The translations under genes and the position numbers were made by a program. DNA of 61,707 nt from an uncultured Pelagibacteraceae bacterium (GTDB lineage Bacteria; Pseudomonadota; Alphaproteobacteria; Pelagibacterales; Pelagibacteraceae), in assembly GCA_902581585.1 (NCBI GenBank), contig CACHPB010000007.1:1-61707 (forward strand). The letters run 5' to 3'. Positions 17,454 to 26,124 of the stretch are shown piece after piece. Positions within the stretch are counted from its first letter, which is position 1. Every line of letters starts with the position of its first letter. Under the pieces are notes generated by a model. It was not told the DNA's origin. It saw nothing but the letters and a program-made list of their open reading frames with translations, and did no database searches.

Positions 17454-18531
17454 TTTTAAAAATTTTTTTCATTTGCTGAATTAAAAGTATGTTTTCTCTC
17501 GCATTTCCAATTGTAAGCCTTAAACAATTTTTAATACCATACGAGTTCATTTCTCTTAGAATAATTCCCGATTTCTCAAGACTTCTCTCAACAAAGCTTG
17601 CCGTTAATTTACAACTTTTAAAATCTAAAAGAAAAAAATTTGGTCCAATTTCATTTGTTTGGATATTATAAGAATTCATTAATTTTTTTATTTTTTTAGC
17701 CCAATCTAAATTATGTTCTACAGATTTTTTTATAAAACCTTTATCTTTAAGAGATTCAATTGCACATTCCTGAGCTATCTTATTAACATTAAACGGTGGT
17801 TTAATTTTATATAAAGCATCTATAATTTTTTTACTTCCATAACCCCATCCCACTCTTAAAGATGCAAGACCATAAATTTTTGAAAAAGTTCTTAATATAA
17901 ATACATTATTTTTATTTTTAAAAAGCTCTAAACCTGATCTATAATCCTTGTTTAACATATATTCAGAATAAGCATCATCAACTACTAATAAAATTTTTTC
18001 ATTTAAACGCTTTCTTAGATCTAATAACTGGTTTTTAGAAATGTATGTGCCAGTAGGATTATTTGGATTAGCTATAAATACAATTTTAGTTCTTTTTGTT
18101 GTTTTTTTTATAATTTCATCATTTGATACTTTAAAATTTTTTTCTTTAGAAAATATAACTTTTGCCCCAACTATTTTTGCATAAATTCTGTACATTAAAA
18201 AACTGTATTCTGGCACAACTACTTCGTCTCCTTTGTTCAAAAATAACTGGCATAGCATTTGAATAATTTCGTCAGATCCAGATCCACAGATAATCTGATT
18301 TTGCTTACAATTATATTTTTTTGAAATTGTGGATGTTAATTCCGTAAATTTACCATCTGGATACTTTGATACATTATTTTTGGACTTTAATATTGCTTTA
18401 TTAGCGTTTTTGCTCATGCCTAAAGCAGATTCATTAGCTGATAGTTTTATTATACTTTTTTTTTTATTTAAGAAAGATCTTCCAGGCTTATAGGCTTCTA
18501 GATTTAATTTTCTAAATAATGGAGTATTCAT
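17446..18531 (-). CDS. hisC: Histidinol-phosphate / aromatic aminotransferase
   Basis: A 361-residue fold-type I PLP aminotransferase. It shows LSANESALGMS near the start, GSGSDEIIQML, FIANPNNPTGTYI, VVDDAYSEYM and the PLP-lysine region RTFSKIYGLASLRVGW. The C-terminal LRLTIGNARENILL binds the substrate carboxylate. HisC transaminates imidazole acetol phosphate in histidine synthesis. Its coupling to tyrA suggests it also transaminates prephenate or 4-hydroxyphenylpyruvate, as in relatives. It reads away from metX across a 183-base divergent region. Confidence 0.94.
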   Translation of the reverse strand: MNTPLFRKLNLEAYKPGRSFLNKKKSIIKLSANESALGMSKNANKAILKSKNNVSKYPDGKFTELTSTISKKYNCKQNQIICGSGSDEIIQMLCQLFLNKGDEVVVPEYSFLMYRIYAKIVGAKVIFSKEKNFKVSNDEIIKKTTKRTKIVFIANPNNPTGTYISKNQLLDLRKRLNEKILLVVDDAYSEYMLNKDYRSGLELFKNKNNVFILRTFSKIYGLASLRVGWGYGSKKIIDALYKIKPPFNVNKIAQECAIESLKDKGFIKKSVEHNLDWAKKIKKLMNSYNIQTNEIGPNFFLLDFKSCKLTASFVERSLEKSGIILREMNSYGIKNCLRLTIGNARENILLIQQMKKIFKNV

Positions 18532-18596
18532 GATGCTTAGTTTTATTAATAAATAGTCAGATAATTAGATAATACAATCAATAATTCTAAAAAAAA

Positions 18597-18623
18597 TTGA
18601 CATCTAAAAAGCTATCTTATAAA
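18597..18623 (+). promoter_or_regulatory. Probable promoter for metX
   Basis: A perfect TTGACA -35 box (18597-18602) is followed by 15 bases and TATAAA (18618-18623). The predicted start point falls at about 18630, exactly where the SAM-II riboswitch begins. The spacer is two bases shorter than ideal. Confidence 0.5.
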
Positions 18624-18630
18624 AGCTTTT

Positions 18631-18687
18631 TGCGCTGATTTAACTGAATTGCGAGCGCTTTAAAAAACCTGCTAAATAAGTTTTTTT
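18631..18687 (+). promoter_or_regulatory. SAM-II riboswitch upstream of metX
   Basis: The leader matches the SAM-II (metA) aptamer as known from alphaproteobacterial and marine metX leaders. Stem P1 is GCGC (18632-18635) with GCGC (18655-18658). Between them lies the conserved loop block CTGATTTAAC and then ATTGCGA. Downstream is the pseudoknot strand GCTAAAT (18671-18677). It binds S-adenosylmethionine and turns metX down. Seven U residues follow at 18681-18687, and no Shine-Dalgarno sequence sits inside the pseudoknot strand. Confidence 0.9.
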
Positions 18688-18714
18688 CTCACAATTCATT
18701 TCGGCAAAATTTTT

Positions 18715-19848
18715 ATGAGCAATTTAAATAAAATGAAAAGTATACTTATTGAGAAAACTCTTAAGCTTGATTGTGGCAAAGAAATATCAAACTTTCCATT
18801 AGCTTATGAGACCTATGGAAATCTTAATGAGAAGAAAGATAATGCTATATTAATTTTTCATGCTCTAACTGGCGACCAGTATGCTTCGGGCATCAATCCA
18901 ATTACAAAAAAAGAGGGTTGGTGGAACTATGCAGTTGGTCCAGGTAAGTCATTCGATACTGATAAATTTTTTGTTATCTGTGCGAATGTTATTGGTGGAT
19001 GTATGGGATCCTACGGACCAGGAACTATTGACCCTTTGACCAATAAACCTATAGGTACAAATTTTCCTGTCATTACAATTAATGATATGGTTAACGCTCA
19101 ATATAATCTGCTAGATTATTTTAAAATAGAAAAATTATTTGCAGTTGCTGGTGGCTCAATGGGTGGAATGCAAGTTTTACAATTCGTATCAAACTTTCCA
19201 AATAAGGCTAGAGTAGCATTACCAATTGCTTGTACGGCTAGTCATTCAGCTCAAAATATTGCTTTTAATGAACTTGGAAGACAAGCAATAATGTCTGATA
19301 GTAATTGGAAAGAGGGATTGTATGATGAAAAATCAACAAATCCTGATAAAGGTTTAGCTGTCGCTAGGATGGCTGCTCATATCACATATTTATCAAAACA
19401 AGGTTTACAAGAAAAGTTTGGAAGAAATCTTCAAGAAAGATCTGATTTAAAATTTGGGTTTGATGCTGACTTTCAAATTGAGAGTTATTTGAGATATCAA
19501 GGTTCTGTATTTGTAGATAGATTTGACGCAAATAGTTATTTGTATATCACGAGAGCAATGGATTATTTTGATTTAACTAAACAATTTAATGGAAACCTTT
19601 CTAAAGCATTTAAAGATACGAAAACAAAATTTTTTATTATTTCCTTTACTTCTGATTGGTTGTACCCAACCTCTGAGAATAAAGATATTGTTATAGCACT
19701 TAATGCAATAGGTGCCGATGTTGGTTTTGTTGAAATTAAAACTGATAAAGGCCATGATTCCTTTTTATTAGATGTGCCAGATTTTTTAAGCACTATTAAA
19801 AATTATTTAAACACAACATATTCTAATATTAATGAAAGAAGAATTTAA
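18715..19848 (+). CDS. metX: Homoserine O-acyltransferase (MetX family)
   Basis: A 377-residue alpha/beta-hydrolase that acylates homoserine in the first committed step of methionine synthesis. The nucleophile Ser148 lies in GGSMGGMQ, the catalytic Asp in TSDWLYP and the His in GHDSFLLD. The family signature GWWNYAVGPGK and GGCMGSYGPGTIDP are intact. Acetyl-CoA is the usual donor, but some MetX proteins use succinyl-CoA. ATG 18715 is used; a second in-frame ATG at 18733 is possible. Expression is governed by the SAM-II leader, and metW overlaps by 17 bases. Confidence 0.95.
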   Translation: MSNLNKMKSILIEKTLKLDCGKEISNFPLAYETYGNLNEKKDNAILIFHALTGDQYASGINPITKKEGWWNYAVGPGKSFDTDKFFVICANVIGGCMGSYGPGTIDPLTNKPIGTNFPVITINDMVNAQYNLLDYFKIEKLFAVAGGSMGGMQVLQFVSNFPNKARVALPIACTASHSAQNIAFNELGRQAIMSDSNWKEGLYDEKSTNPDKGLAVARMAAHITYLSKQGLQEKFGRNLQERSDLKFGFDADFQIESYLRYQGSVFVDRFDANSYLYITRAMDYFDLTKQFNGNLSKAFKDTKTKFFIISFTSDWLYPTSENKDIVIALNAIGADVGFVEIKTDKGHDSFLLDVPDFLSTIKNYLNTTYSNINERRI

Positions 19849-20428
19849 AGTTATATCTAAGTTTATTGAGGAAAAATCAAGGGTCTTGGACGTTGGATGT
19901 GGTGATGGAATTTTAATAGAATATCTGAAAAAAAATAAAGTGGTAGATGTTAGAGGACTTGAAATTTCTAAAGAAAAAGTAAAAAAATGTTTATCCAAAG
20001 GACTAGCTGTTATTGAAGGCGATGCTGAAAATGATTTAAGACAATTTCCAGATTTATCTTTTGATTATGTAATATTAAGCCAAACGCTTCAAGCATTTAT
20101 GAGTCCAGAAAAAGTAATTGAAAATTTATTAAGAGTAGGAAAAAAGGCAATCGTCACAATTCCAAATTTTGGACATTGGAAAGTTAGATTAGATTTGCTA
20201 TTAAAAGGAGAAATGCCAGTTACAAAGAATTTGCCTTATCAATGGTATAATACCCCCAACTTACATATGTGTACAATTCAAGACTTTTACAATTTTTGTA
20301 ACAACAAAGGAATTAATATTTATAAAACAATTTCTTTAAATGGAGAAAAAATATCAAATATTTCGAATTCAAATTTAAAATATAAAAACTTAATATCTGA
20401 ATTGGGTATTTTTTTATTAGAAAAGTAA
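19832..20428 (+). CDS. metW: Methionine biosynthesis protein MetW
   Basis: A 198-residue class I SAM-binding-fold protein. The glycine motif VLDVGCGDGILIEYL is near the N-terminus, followed by GLEISKEKV, VIEGDAE and FDYVILSQTLQ. The C-terminal half contains VTIPNFGHWKVRLDLLLKG and LPYQWYNTPN, which are MetW hallmarks. MetW acts with MetX in methionine synthesis in many proteobacteria, apparently by supporting the acyltransferase. The gene starts inside metX, so it shares the same SAM-II control. Confidence 0.93.
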   Translation: MKEEFKVISKFIEEKSRVLDVGCGDGILIEYLKKNKVVDVRGLEISKEKVKKCLSKGLAVIEGDAENDLRQFPDLSFDYVILSQTLQAFMSPEKVIENLLRVGKKAIVTIPNFGHWKVRLDLLLKGEMPVTKNLPYQWYNTPNLHMCTIQDFYNFCNNKGINIYKTISLNGEKISNISNSNLKYKNLISELGIFLLEK

Positions 20429-20429
20429 A

Positions 20430-21149
20430 ATGAAAATAGAAATTGTAAAATGTTTAGAAGATAATTTTTCCTATTTATTAATTGATGAATTAACAAAATC
20501 TACTATTGTAATAGATCCTAGTGAAGCAAAGCCTATTATAAATAAAATTGAAAGTCTTAACCTAAAATTAAAATTCATTATGAATACTCACCATCATTAT
20601 GATCATGTAGGAGGTAATAAAGAGCTCAAGAAATTATATAATGCTAAGGTTATAGGTTTTGATGAAGATAAACATAGGATACCAGAAATAGATATATCTT
20701 TAAAAAATGATGAAACTTGGAGGGACGGTATATTTGAAGCAAAAGTCTTTCATATTCCAGGACATACTTTGGGCCATATATGTTTCTATTTTTTTAATGA
20801 AAAAGCATTATTTTCTGGAGATACATTATTTTCATTAGGTTGTGGAAGAGTGTTTGAGGGCACTCATGAACAAATGTTTAATTCTTTGCAGTTGTTAAAG
20901 AATTTACCAATTGAGACAGAAATTTATTGTGGGCATGAATATACATTAAAAAATTCAGATTTTTGTCTAAAACACGACCCAGAAAATAAAGCTTTAATTT
21001 CAAAAGTTGAGTTTATAAAAAATCAACTTGCCAAAGGTCAGCCAACCATTCCATCGACACTTGAAGAGGAGCTGAAAACTAATATTTTTTTAAGATCAAA
21101 AAATGTTGAAAACTTTTCAAAATTGAGAGATTTAAAGGATAATTTCTAG
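20430..21149 (+). CDS. gloB: Hydroxyacylglutathione hydrolase (glyoxalase II)
   Basis: A 239-residue metallo-beta-lactamase-fold hydrolase that converts S-lactoylglutathione to lactate and glutathione in methylglyoxal detoxification. The binuclear metal site is THHHYDH (53-59), with later ligands in HIPGHTLGH, FSGDTLFSLGCGR and CGHEYT. The glutathione-binding C-terminal domain is present with DPENKAL and PSTLEEELKTNIFLR. It starts one base after metW, so it probably belongs to the metXW transcript, although its chemistry is unrelated. Confidence 0.94.
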   Translation: MKIEIVKCLEDNFSYLLIDELTKSTIVIDPSEAKPIINKIESLNLKLKFIMNTHHHYDHVGGNKELKKLYNAKVIGFDEDKHRIPEIDISLKNDETWRDGIFEAKVFHIPGHTLGHICFYFFNEKALFSGDTLFSLGCGRVFEGTHEQMFNSLQLLKNLPIETEIYCGHEYTLKNSDFCLKHDPENKALISKVEFIKNQLAKGQPTIPSTLEEELKTNIFLRSKNVENFSKLRDLKDNF

Positions 21150-21159
21150 CTTATTCAGC

Positions 21160-21187
21160 TTGACTAACATAGGACCCTGACTATATT
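21160..21187 (+). promoter_or_regulatory. Probable promoter for rplU-rpmA
   Basis: TTGACT (21160-21165) and TATATT (21182-21187) are separated by 16 bases, in the 64-base gap between gloB and rplU. The predicted start lies about 20 bases before the rplU ATG. It would drive the ribosomal pair and probably the long downstream series. Confidence 0.5.
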
Positions 21188-21213
21188 GCTGATAATTAAA
21201 AATTAGGTTCTTT

Positions 21214-21624
21214 ATGTCATACGCAGTTATACAAACAGGTGGAAAGCAATACAAAGTATCGGCTGGAGAGATTATTAAAGTTGAAAAATTAACTGATTCT
21301 AATTCAGATACTAAAGTAGAATTTAAAGAAATTTTAGCATATGGAGATGATAAAAGTATTGAATTAGGCGAACCAACAGTAAGTGGAGCTAAAGTTGAAG
21401 CAGAATTATTAAAAAATGGTAAAGAAAGAACAGTTTTAATTTTTAAAAAAAGAAGAAGAAAAAATTCAAGACGAAAAAATGGACACAGACAGCAATTCTC
21501 ATTAATAAGAATTAGTAAGATTTTTTCAAAAGATGGCAAAGTGCTTTCAGAGGCTGAAAAAATGAAAAAAAAAGAAACTGAAGTTAAAGAAGCTAAAGAA
21601 GAAAAAATTGAGGCTTCAAAATAA
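21214..21624 (+). CDS. rplU: 50S ribosomal protein L21 with charged tail
   Basis: A 136-residue L21. The standard core runs from MSYAVIQTGGKQYKV through FKKRRRKNSRRKNGHRQ and the LIRISKI segment at about residue 108. About 25 extra residues follow, rich in Lys and Glu (EKMKKKETEV, KEAKEEKIEASK). Similar charged tails occur on S16 and L19 elsewhere in this window. It is followed 11 bases later by rpmA in the usual rplU-rpmA-obg order. Confidence 0.95.
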   Translation: MSYAVIQTGGKQYKVSAGEIIKVEKLTDSNSDTKVEFKEILAYGDDKSIELGEPTVSGAKVEAELLKNGKERTVLIFKKRRRKNSRRKNGHRQQFSLIRISKIFSKDGKVLSEAEKMKKKETEVKEAKEEKIEASK

Positions 21625-21635
21625 ATAGGTAAATT

Positions 21636-21890
21636 ATGGCAACAAAAAAAGCAGGTGGATCATCAAGGAACGGAAGAGATAGTGCTGGTCGTAGATTGGG
21701 AGTAAAAAAATATGGTGGTCAATTGGTAGTGCCTGGGAATATAATTGTTAGACAAAGAGGTACTAAAATATTTCCTGGAGAAAATGTTGGAATGGGTAAA
21801 GACCATTCAATTTTTTCTGTTGTTAAAGGAAAAGTAATTTTTAAAAAAAGCAAGTCAGACAGAACTTACGTTTCAGTAAAGCCTAACTAA
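21636..21890 (+). CDS. rpmA: 50S ribosomal protein L27
   Basis: An 84-residue L27 located near the peptidyl transferase centre. The typical N-terminus [16 protein letters not shown], then [10 protein letters not shown] and [15 protein letters not shown], match the family over its full length. There is no N-terminal pre-sequence of the kind cleaved in Firmicutes. It lies between rplU and obg. Confidence 0.97.
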   Translation: MATKKAGGSSRNGRDSAGRRLGVKKYGGQLVVPGNIIVRQRGTKIFPGENVGMGKDHSIFSVVKGKVIFKKSKSDRTYVSVKPN

Positions 21891-21918
21891 TAAACAGATA
21901 ATTAACATCTGTAAAATC

Positions 21919-22902
21919 ATGAAATTTCTCGATCAAGTAAAGATATATGTAAAAGCTGGAGACGGTGGGTCTGGATCACCTAGCTTTAGAAGAGAAAAAT
22001 TTATTGAATTTGGAGGACCTGATGGAGGTGATGGAGGAAAAGGTGGTTCAGTAATTCTAATATCAGAAAGGAATTTAAACACACTAATAGATTTTAGATA
22101 TCAACAACACTTTAAAGCTGAAAAAGGTAAAGATGGAAGTGGAAAAAATAAGACAGGAAGAGGTGGAGAAGATTTATATTTGAAAGTACCAATTGGCACT
22201 CAAGTATTTGAAGAAGATAATAAAACTTTAATTTATGATTTTAAAAAAGAGAATGAGGAATTTGTTGCAGCAATTGGTGGTAAAGGAGGATTTGGAAATA
22301 CAAGATTTAAATCTTCAACAAATAGAGCTCCAAAAAAATTTACTAAAGGAACAATTGGTGAGGAATTTTGGATATGGCTTCAACTTAAAACAATTGCAGA
22401 TATAGGAATTATTGGTTTACCAAATGCAGGTAAATCAAGTTTATTAGCATCACTAACAAGTGCAACTCCCAAAATAGCGAATTATAAATTTACAACTTTA
22501 AACCCAAATCTTGGAGTTGCAATGTATGACGATAAGGAAATAACTTTAGCGGATATTCCAGGATTAATTGAAGGCGCACATAAAGGAACAGGATTAGGTA
22601 TTAAATTTTTAAAACATATAGAAAGATGTAAAGTATTATTACATCTTATAGATATATCTGAAAGTGATTTATCTCATTCATATATCCAAGTTAGAGATGA
22701 AATGGAAAAATACAGCTCAGAACTTACAAAAAAGCAGGAAATAATTGTATTTAATAAGATAGACTTAATTGATGACAATGAAATAAGTGTAAAAATTAAA
22801 GACTTTGAAAAAATAACAAAGAAACCTACTTTTAGAATATCAACACTCGATAAAAAATCTGTATCTGATATTAAATCAAAATTACTTAATTATGTATCTT
22901 AA
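21919..22902 (+). CDS. obg: GTPase Obg/CgtA
   Basis: A 327-residue ribosome-assembly GTPase. The glycine-rich Obg fold (about 1-158) includes KAGDGGSGSPSFRREKF and GGPDGGDGGKGGSV. The G domain follows with GLPNAGKSSLL, DIPGLIEGAHKG and FNKIDLID. The variable C-terminal OCT domain seen in some relatives is absent and the protein ends right after the G domain. The last 11 bases overlap the start of proB. Confidence 0.96.
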   Translation: MKFLDQVKIYVKAGDGGSGSPSFRREKFIEFGGPDGGDGGKGGSVILISERNLNTLIDFRYQQHFKAEKGKDGSGKNKTGRGGEDLYLKVPIGTQVFEEDNKTLIYDFKKENEEFVAAIGGKGGFGNTRFKSSTNRAPKKFTKGTIGEEFWIWLQLKTIADIGIIGLPNAGKSSLLASLTSATPKIANYKFTTLNPNLGVAMYDDKEITLADIPGLIEGAHKGTGLGIKFLKHIERCKVLLHLIDISESDLSHSYIQVRDEMEKYSSELTKKQEIIVFNKIDLIDDNEISVKIKDFEKITKKPTFRISTLDKKSVSDIKSKLLNYVS

Positions 22903-24001
22903 AGATTCTAAGACAGTTGTTATAAAGATTGGATCATCTTTGTTAATTAATGAAAAAAAAATTATTAGAGAAAAGTGGTTGAAAGAATTCGCTAAAGATA
23001 TTGAACATCTCAAAAAATTAAAAAAAAATATTATTTTAGTAAGCTCAGGTGCAATTGCCCTTGGTTGTAAAAAGTTAAAATTAAGTAAGAAAAAATTGAA
23101 ACTTGATAAAAGCCAAGCTGTAGCTTCAATCGGACAAATTGAATTAATGAATCTTTTTAAAAAAACTTTTAATAAGTCAAAAATTAATCTGTCACAAATA
23201 TTATTAACTCTTGAAGATACAGAAAAAAGACGAAGAGCAATAAATGCTAAAAGAACTTTTGAAAATTTGTTTGATCTTGGTTTTATTCCAATAGTAAATG
23301 AAAATGATAGTATTGCTACCTCTGAGATTAAGTATGGGGATAATGATAGGCTAGCATCTAGAGTTGCTCAGATATCAAGTGCAGACTGTTTAATTTTATT
23401 ATCTGATGTAAATGGTCTTTACTCAAAAGATCCAAAATTAGATAATAAAGCTAAACTAATTCGTGAGATCAAAAATATTGATCAAAAGGTAGAAAATCTA
23501 GCTTCACAAAAAACAGGGGAATTTGGATCTGGTGGAATGAAAACAAAGATTGATGCTGCTAAAATCTGTCAATTTTCAGGATGTCATATGGCTATAGCAA
23601 ATGGTTTGATAAATAGACCAATACAAAAAATTTTGATGAAAAATATATGTACTTGGTTCCTACCTAAGATTTCAAAATTAGATGCTAGAAAAAAATGGAT
23701 AATTAGTTCAATTTCTCCCAAAGGAAAAATAATAATTGATGAAGGAGCTTTATCAGCTTTGAATAATGGTAAAAGTTTACTAGCTGCCGGTATTAAAGAT
23801 GTACAAGGTAGTTTTAATAAAGGTGATCATATTAAGATTCTAAATAATAAAATGACTGAATTTGCTAGAGGCTTGAGTAGTTTTTCATCTGATGAAATTT
23901 TAAAAATTAAAGGGAGGCACTCCAATAAAATAAATGATATTTTAGGTTATGTTTCAAAATCCGAGGTTATTCATAAAGATGATATGGTACTATTAAAATG
24001 A
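22892..24001 (+). CDS. proB: Glutamate 5-kinase
   Basis: A 369-residue enzyme that phosphorylates glutamate in the first step of proline synthesis. The amino acid kinase domain (about 1-255) has VVIKIGSSLL, LVSSGAIALG, PIVNENDSIA, FGDNDRLA-like YGDNDRLASRVAQ and GEFGSGGMKTKIDAAK. A C-terminal PUA domain follows (ISPKGKIIIDEGALSALNNGKSLL). It overlaps obg at its start and proA at its end (four bases). Confidence 0.96.
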   Translation: MYLKDSKTVVIKIGSSLLINEKKIIREKWLKEFAKDIEHLKKLKKNIILVSSGAIALGCKKLKLSKKKLKLDKSQAVASIGQIELMNLFKKTFNKSKINLSQILLTLEDTEKRRRAINAKRTFENLFDLGFIPIVNENDSIATSEIKYGDNDRLASRVAQISSADCLILLSDVNGLYSKDPKLDNKAKLIREIKNIDQKVENLASQKTGEFGSGGMKTKIDAAKICQFSGCHMAIANGLINRPIQKILMKNICTWFLPKISKLDARKKWIISSISPKGKIIIDEGALSALNNGKSLLAAGIKDVQGSFNKGDHIKILNNKMTEFARGLSSFSSDEILKIKGRHSNKINDILGYVSKSEVIHKDDMVLLK

Positions 24002-25245
24002 AGAAATATTTAGAAAAGATTGGGTCAAATGCTAAGATTGCTTTTGAGAAAAAAATAAGCAATAAAAAAAAAAATAAAGTATTAAATTATTACACTCAAC
24101 TAATTATAAAAAATCAAAAAAAAATTTTAAGTGAAAATGCGAAAGATGTAAAAATTGCTAAATCCAAAAAACTTAAAGAAAATTTAATTAAAAGGCTTAC
24201 TCTTGATCGAAATAAAATAAAATCAATAATTAAATCAATAAAAACTATTGCTAATTTTAAAGATCCAGTAGACTTAAATTTAGATACATGGAAAAGACCA
24301 AATGGATTAAAAATTAGAAAAGTATCAATTCCAATAGGTATTATTGGTGTAATTTACGAGAGTAGACCAAACGTAACGTCAGATGTTTCAACTCTTTGTT
24401 TTAAATCAGGAAATTGCGTTATATTAAGAGGTGGCTCCGAAGCTTATTTTAGTAATAAAATTTTAGCAGAACTTTTTAGAAAATCGTTAGAAAAAAATAA
24501 AATTAATAAAAATTTTGTACAATTTATTGAAAATAAAAATAGAAAGCTTGTTGATTACATGCTGTCAAAAATGTCAAAATTTATTGATGTCATTATTCCA
24601 AGAGGTGGAAAAAGTCTTGTAAAAAAGGTACAAGATCTATCCTCTGTACCTGTCATTGGACACCTTGAAGGTATATGTCATACTTATATTGATAAAGATG
24701 CAGATCTTTCGATGGCAAAAAAAATTTTGGTTAATGCCAAATTGCGAAATACAAGCATTTGTGGAGCTACAGAAACATTATTAATACATAAAAATAAATC
24801 AAAAAATATTAATGAAATATTAATTGAATTAACAAAAAGAGAATGTTCTATTTATGCTGACAAAAAAATATTTCAAATATTTAAAGGAAATAAAAAATTA
24901 GCAAACAATAAGACTTGGTCTAAAGAGCACCTTTCTGCAAAAATTTCTGTAAAGTTGGTAAATAATCTTCGTGATGCTGTTAATCATATTAATAAGTATG
25001 GCACAATGCATACAGATGCTATAATTACAAACAATAGATTATCTGCAAAGTATTTTATTAAAAATATTAAAAGTTCTATTGCAATTCACAATTCATCAAC
25101 ACAATATGCAGATGGAGGTGAATTTGGTTTTGGAGGAGAGGTTGGAATTTCGACAAATAAACTTCCACCAAGAGGCCCAGTGGGGCTTAATCAGCTGGTA
25201 AGTTACAAATATGAAATTTATGGCTCTGGACAAACAAGAAAATAG
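23998..25245 (+). CDS. proA: Glutamate-5-semialdehyde dehydrogenase
   Basis: A 415-residue aldehyde-dehydrogenase-fold enzyme that reduces gamma-glutamyl phosphate in proline synthesis. Recognisable blocks are IPIGIIGVIYESRPNVTSD, CVILRGGSEA, DVIIPRGGKSLV, GHLEGICHTYID and the catalytic Cys in RNTSICGATETLL. The C-terminal block GGEFGFGGEVGISTNKLPPRG is intact. It forms a translationally coupled pair with proB, and its last 35 bases overlap nadD in another frame. Confidence 0.96.
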   Translation: MKKYLEKIGSNAKIAFEKKISNKKKNKVLNYYTQLIIKNQKKILSENAKDVKIAKSKKLKENLIKRLTLDRNKIKSIIKSIKTIANFKDPVDLNLDTWKRPNGLKIRKVSIPIGIIGVIYESRPNVTSDVSTLCFKSGNCVILRGGSEAYFSNKILAELFRKSLEKNKINKNFVQFIENKNRKLVDYMLSKMSKFIDVIIPRGGKSLVKKVQDLSSVPVIGHLEGICHTYIDKDADLSMAKKILVNAKLRNTSICGATETLLIHKNKSKNINEILIELTKRECSIYADKKIFQIFKGNKKLANNKTWSKEHLSAKISVKLVNNLRDAVNHINKYGTMHTDAIITNNRLSAKYFIKNIKSSIAIHNSSTQYADGGEFGFGGEVGISTNKLPPRGPVGLNQLVSYKYEIYGSGQTRK

Positions 25246-25756
25246 AAAAAAAATTGGTATTCTTGGTGGATCTTTTGATCCTGCACACATAGGACATATA
25301 AAAATTTCTAAAGAAGCAAAAAAAAAATTTGGTATTGATAAGATTATTTGGGCTATAACAAAAAAAAATCCTTTTAAAGGCAAAAGTAGTTTAAGTTTGC
25401 AAAAAAGAATTAAACATGCAAAAAAAATTAATCAAAAAAATTTATTTATAAAAGTAAAATATTTTGAGGATAAAATTAAATCAAATAGAACTATCGATTT
25501 ACTGAGACATATTAAAAAAAAAAATAAAAATACCGATATTTTTTTTTTAATGGGAGCAGACAGTCTTATTAATTTTCATAAATGGAAGGACTCTGATTTA
25601 ATTTCATCAATTTGTAAAATTCTTGTATTTGATAGAGATAGATATAAGAGGAAATCATTAAGTTCTGTGAGCTTTAAGAAGTATAATAAAAAAAGCTTAA
25701 AATTTATTGAATTTAATAAGGTCAATATTTCATCTTCTAAATTAAGAAAAATTTGA
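25211..25756 (+). CDS. nadD: Nicotinate-nucleotide adenylyltransferase
   Basis: A 181-residue nucleotidyltransferase that makes nicotinate adenine dinucleotide in NAD synthesis. The nucleotide site is IGILGGSFDPAHIGH, followed by FLMGADSLINFHKWKD. The protein stops immediately after the NISSSKLRKI block, so the C-terminal helix present in many homologues is missing. ATG 25211 or 25220 could be the start, and both lie within proA. It sits in the conserved obg-proBA-nadD-rsfS order. Confidence 0.92.
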   Translation: MKFMALDKQENRKKIGILGGSFDPAHIGHIKISKEAKKKFGIDKIIWAITKKNPFKGKSSLSLQKRIKHAKKINQKNLFIKVKYFEDKIKSNRTIDLLRHIKKKNKNTDIFFLMGADSLINFHKWKDSDLISSICKILVFDRDRYKRKSLSSVSFKKYNKKSLKFIEFNKVNISSSKLRKI

Positions 25757-25773
25757 TACTCTTTTAAAAATTA

Positions 25774-26124
25774 ATGGATAAAATCTCTTCTCTTCATAAA
25801 GATGTAATTAACATTTTGGATTCAAATAAAGCTTTAGATATTGTTTCAATAGACTTGAATGGAAAGTCATCAATAGCTGACCAAATGATTATAGCAAGTG
25901 GAACTTCTTCAAGACATATCCAAGCTTTATCAGAGCAAGTGTATGAATACTTAAAAAAAAATGGTGTAACTAATTGTAAGATTGAAGGAAAAGATAGTAA
26001 TGATTGGAAACTTGTTGATGGAATAGATCTTATAATTCATATTTTTAATCCTGAAAAAAGAAAATTTTACGAAATAGAAAAAATTTGGTCTGAGTTAATA
26101 CCAAAAGAAAAGGTAATTATATGA
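25774..26124 (+). CDS. rsfS: Ribosomal silencing factor RsfS
   Basis: A 116-residue protein of the RsfS/Iojap family, which binds ribosomal protein L14 and blocks subunit joining under starvation. The pattern DIVSIDLNGKSSIADQMIIASG, then SSRHIQALSEQV, DWKLVDGIDLIIHIF and the final YEIEKIWSE covers the domain. In most alphaproteobacteria rlmH follows; here the stop overlaps the start of ctpA (ATGA), so rlmH is absent at this site. Confidence 0.95.
   Translation: MDKISSLHKDVINILDSNKALDIVSIDLNGKSSIADQMIIASGTSSRHIQALSEQVYEYLKKNGVTNCKIEGKDSNDWKLVDGIDLIIHIFNPEKRKFYEIEKIWSELIPKEKVII

Noticed and set aside
18532..18714. tRNA or other RNA gene in the hisC-metX gap
   Set aside because: No cloverleaf or T-arm consensus; the only structured part is the SAM-II element.
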